Shown piece after piece: positions 62,808 to 64,000 of a DNA stretch of 64,000 bases. The DNA is from Patiria pectinifera. Taxonomy: Eukaryota; Echinodermata; Asteroidea; Valvatida; Asterinidae. The stretch is from positions 2,294,001 to 2,358,000 of the forward strand of contig CM057145.1 in the NCBI GenBank assembly GCA_029964075.1, written 5' to 3'. The notes beneath the pieces were generated by a model. The model did not search any database, was not told where the DNA came from, and worked only from the letters and a program-made list of their open reading frames with translations. The first letter of the stretch is position 1. The number at the start of each line of letters is the position of its first letter. The translations under genes and the position numbers were made by a program.

Positions 62808-62985
62808 GTTATTATTATTATTATCAATCATTTCTGGTAATGAAACCAACTAAAATCTGTGGAGAGAAGACAATGAGAAGAAGTTACAGTTTCAGAGGTA
62901 CATATTGGCCCAGGCGGGTTTCGAACCCGGGTCACAGCAGTGGAAGGCGAGGAAAGTACCGCTACACCAACCTGACTGTTTGAGT
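62808..62985 (-). mobile_element. tRNA-derived SINE
   Basis: The minus strand begins caggttggtgtagcggtact (A box), then gggttcgaaacccgcctggg (B box), a ~90-bp body, and ends in an (ATA/ATT)n tail at 62808-62824. It is a different head from the SINE at 61590. Confidence 0.75.
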
Positions 62986-62989
62986 GACG

Positions 62990-64000
62990 TTGCAGCAACA
63001 GTGTCAGAATCTAGCAAGGACATTTTAAGTAAAAGTGAAAAAGAAAGGTACAGTTAAGATCATGGAGGCATATGGCTACGCTGCACATTTTACCCACAAG
63101 CGTGAAAGACTTCTTTCCTCGAAAGTCATGTGTCATCTCTGCTGGAACCGACAAACGCGGAAGTTCCTTCATTAAATTGGCAATGTTGCGGATGTTGTTT
63201 GTGTGGCTTTGCCGCGCGTGGCATGTGACTCCACAAATTGTTCTTAACCGGAAGTCTATAGTAATGTATACCATTACCAATCGCCATACTAAGTCTTGTT
63301 CCTTATATCCTTTAGTGATTAAAGCAGTAGATAGTAATCTATCTGCACTTTCAGCCTAGGCGTGACCAACACATTTTACAAAGCACTTCAATTAACCTGA
63401 TATCTTCCTAAAAGGTTTAGATTTAATATTTTCAACTTTTTGTTCCCCGCGTATTTAATTTTGTTAATATGCTTCCTGATGAAGAGTTATTAAAGAGCTT
63501 ATTAGCCTATTTGAGGAATGGCAGACACAGAGGGCGCTAGTCGGTTTGGGTAAATACAATAGACTTTACTCAAATTAAACAGCACGCTCCAAATGAGTTT
63601 TACCATATCTGAAATGGCTAATACAGGCCTAGGCCTTTTACTTTCTGCAAAACCTGCAGCTGGTTTCAATAAAGTTGTTCCGTTCTGACTACAGCATTGT
63701 CCCAACTATAGACTTGAGACGGTCAAGTATAGTTGAGACACTCCCAATCGTCCCAACCAGGATATAGTTGCGATCATACTATTGAATCGTTCCCAGTGGC
63801 GTTTCCAGTCGGGGGTGGGGGCACTCCCCCCCCCCCCTAGATAATGTGCATGTATGCACACAAGTTGGGTTAATTTGTATGCACTAGGATCGTTTGGTAA
63901 ATTTGTGCATGGGAATGTAAAGCCTAAACCAAACAGCGCCCTCCTATATTGTGTTCACCATAAGGCCTACCCCCACAAGACATGCGCATACAATACGGAC
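62990..64000. other. Gene-free right edge
   Basis: No exon is supported. 63797-63840 (cagtggcgtttccagt then G and C runs) looks like a collapsed hAT-type C-rich element. gcgccctc motifs occur at 63530 and 63936. Confidence 0.45.

Noticed and set aside
63502-63705. 67-codon minus-strand frame at the right edge
   Set aside because: No recognised motif, no splice context; length is expected by chance.
1-64000. LTR retrotransposon, retroviral or Polinton-type fossil
   Set aside because: No long direct terminal repeats, and no protease, integrase, capsid or envelope-like frames were seen; the only retroelement protein is the LINE fragment at 11561-12373.

Overview
The window is animal nuclear DNA. 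Coding exons are joined by GT-AG introns, gene density is low, and intergenic and intronic space is packed with short non-autonomous transposons, tRNA-derived SINEs and minisatellites. The recognisable proteins (FICD, TAF8, two CD225/dispanin proteins, a giant C2H2 zinc-finger protein) are close in length and motif layout to vertebrate relatives. My guess is a marine invertebrate deuterostome, with an echinoderm as the leading inference; the sequence alone does not prove it. I saw nothing bacterial, plasmid or CRISPR-like, and no LTR, retroviral or Polinton-type element.

Layout, left to right. (1) 0.6-2.1 kb, minus strand: a 453-codon Lys/Ser/Glu-rich open frame, probably a coding exon of an unrecognised nuclear-type protein. 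Its last codons lie in a dispersed repeat. (2) 4.5-7.1 kb, plus strand: a complete two-exon FICD gene (454 aa) with the inhibitory glutamate, Fic motif and glycosylation sequon all in place. (3) 9.4-15.8 kb, minus strand: a complete TAF8 gene (five coding exons, 282 aa) plus a 5' untranslated exon. Its introns hold a LINE end, two SINE pieces, a minisatellite and two MITEs, and two decayed copies of its last exon lie just downstream. (4) 17.3-22.9 kb, plus strand: a three-exon dispanin of 101 aa whose first coding exon supplies only ATG plus one base. (5) 26.6-29.9 kb, minus strand: a second, five-exon dispanin of 186 aa with PPPPY and Gln/Tyr-rich repeats. The two dispanins converge and share the diagnostic phase-0 intron inside the CD225 domain. 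(6) 30-35.4 kb: gene-free, with foldback transposons. (7) 35.4-45.7 kb, plus strand: a 3151-aa protein with about 60 C2H2 fingers in one 9.4-kb coding exon, including five tandem copies of a three-finger block and a minisatellite-coded tail. (8) 45.7-53.1 kb: gene-free, repeat rich. (9) 53.2-57.1 kb, plus strand: a 407-aa protein with a proline-rich, tyrosine-motif tail. A 450-bp tRNA-headed SINE sits exactly in its stop codon. (10) 57-64 kb: gene-free, with MITEs, SINEs and a minisatellite.

The genes do not form a pathway. FICD acts in the ER lumen on BiP, TAF8 is a TFIID subunit, the dispanins are small membrane proteins, and the zinc-finger protein is probably nuclear. The most distinctive feature is the mobile-element record. 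Many elements can be bounded by target-site duplications read directly from the sequence (9 bp with TAGCCCC ends, 8 bp with C-rich ends, TTA/TAA, TTAA, and 13 bp for the SINE).
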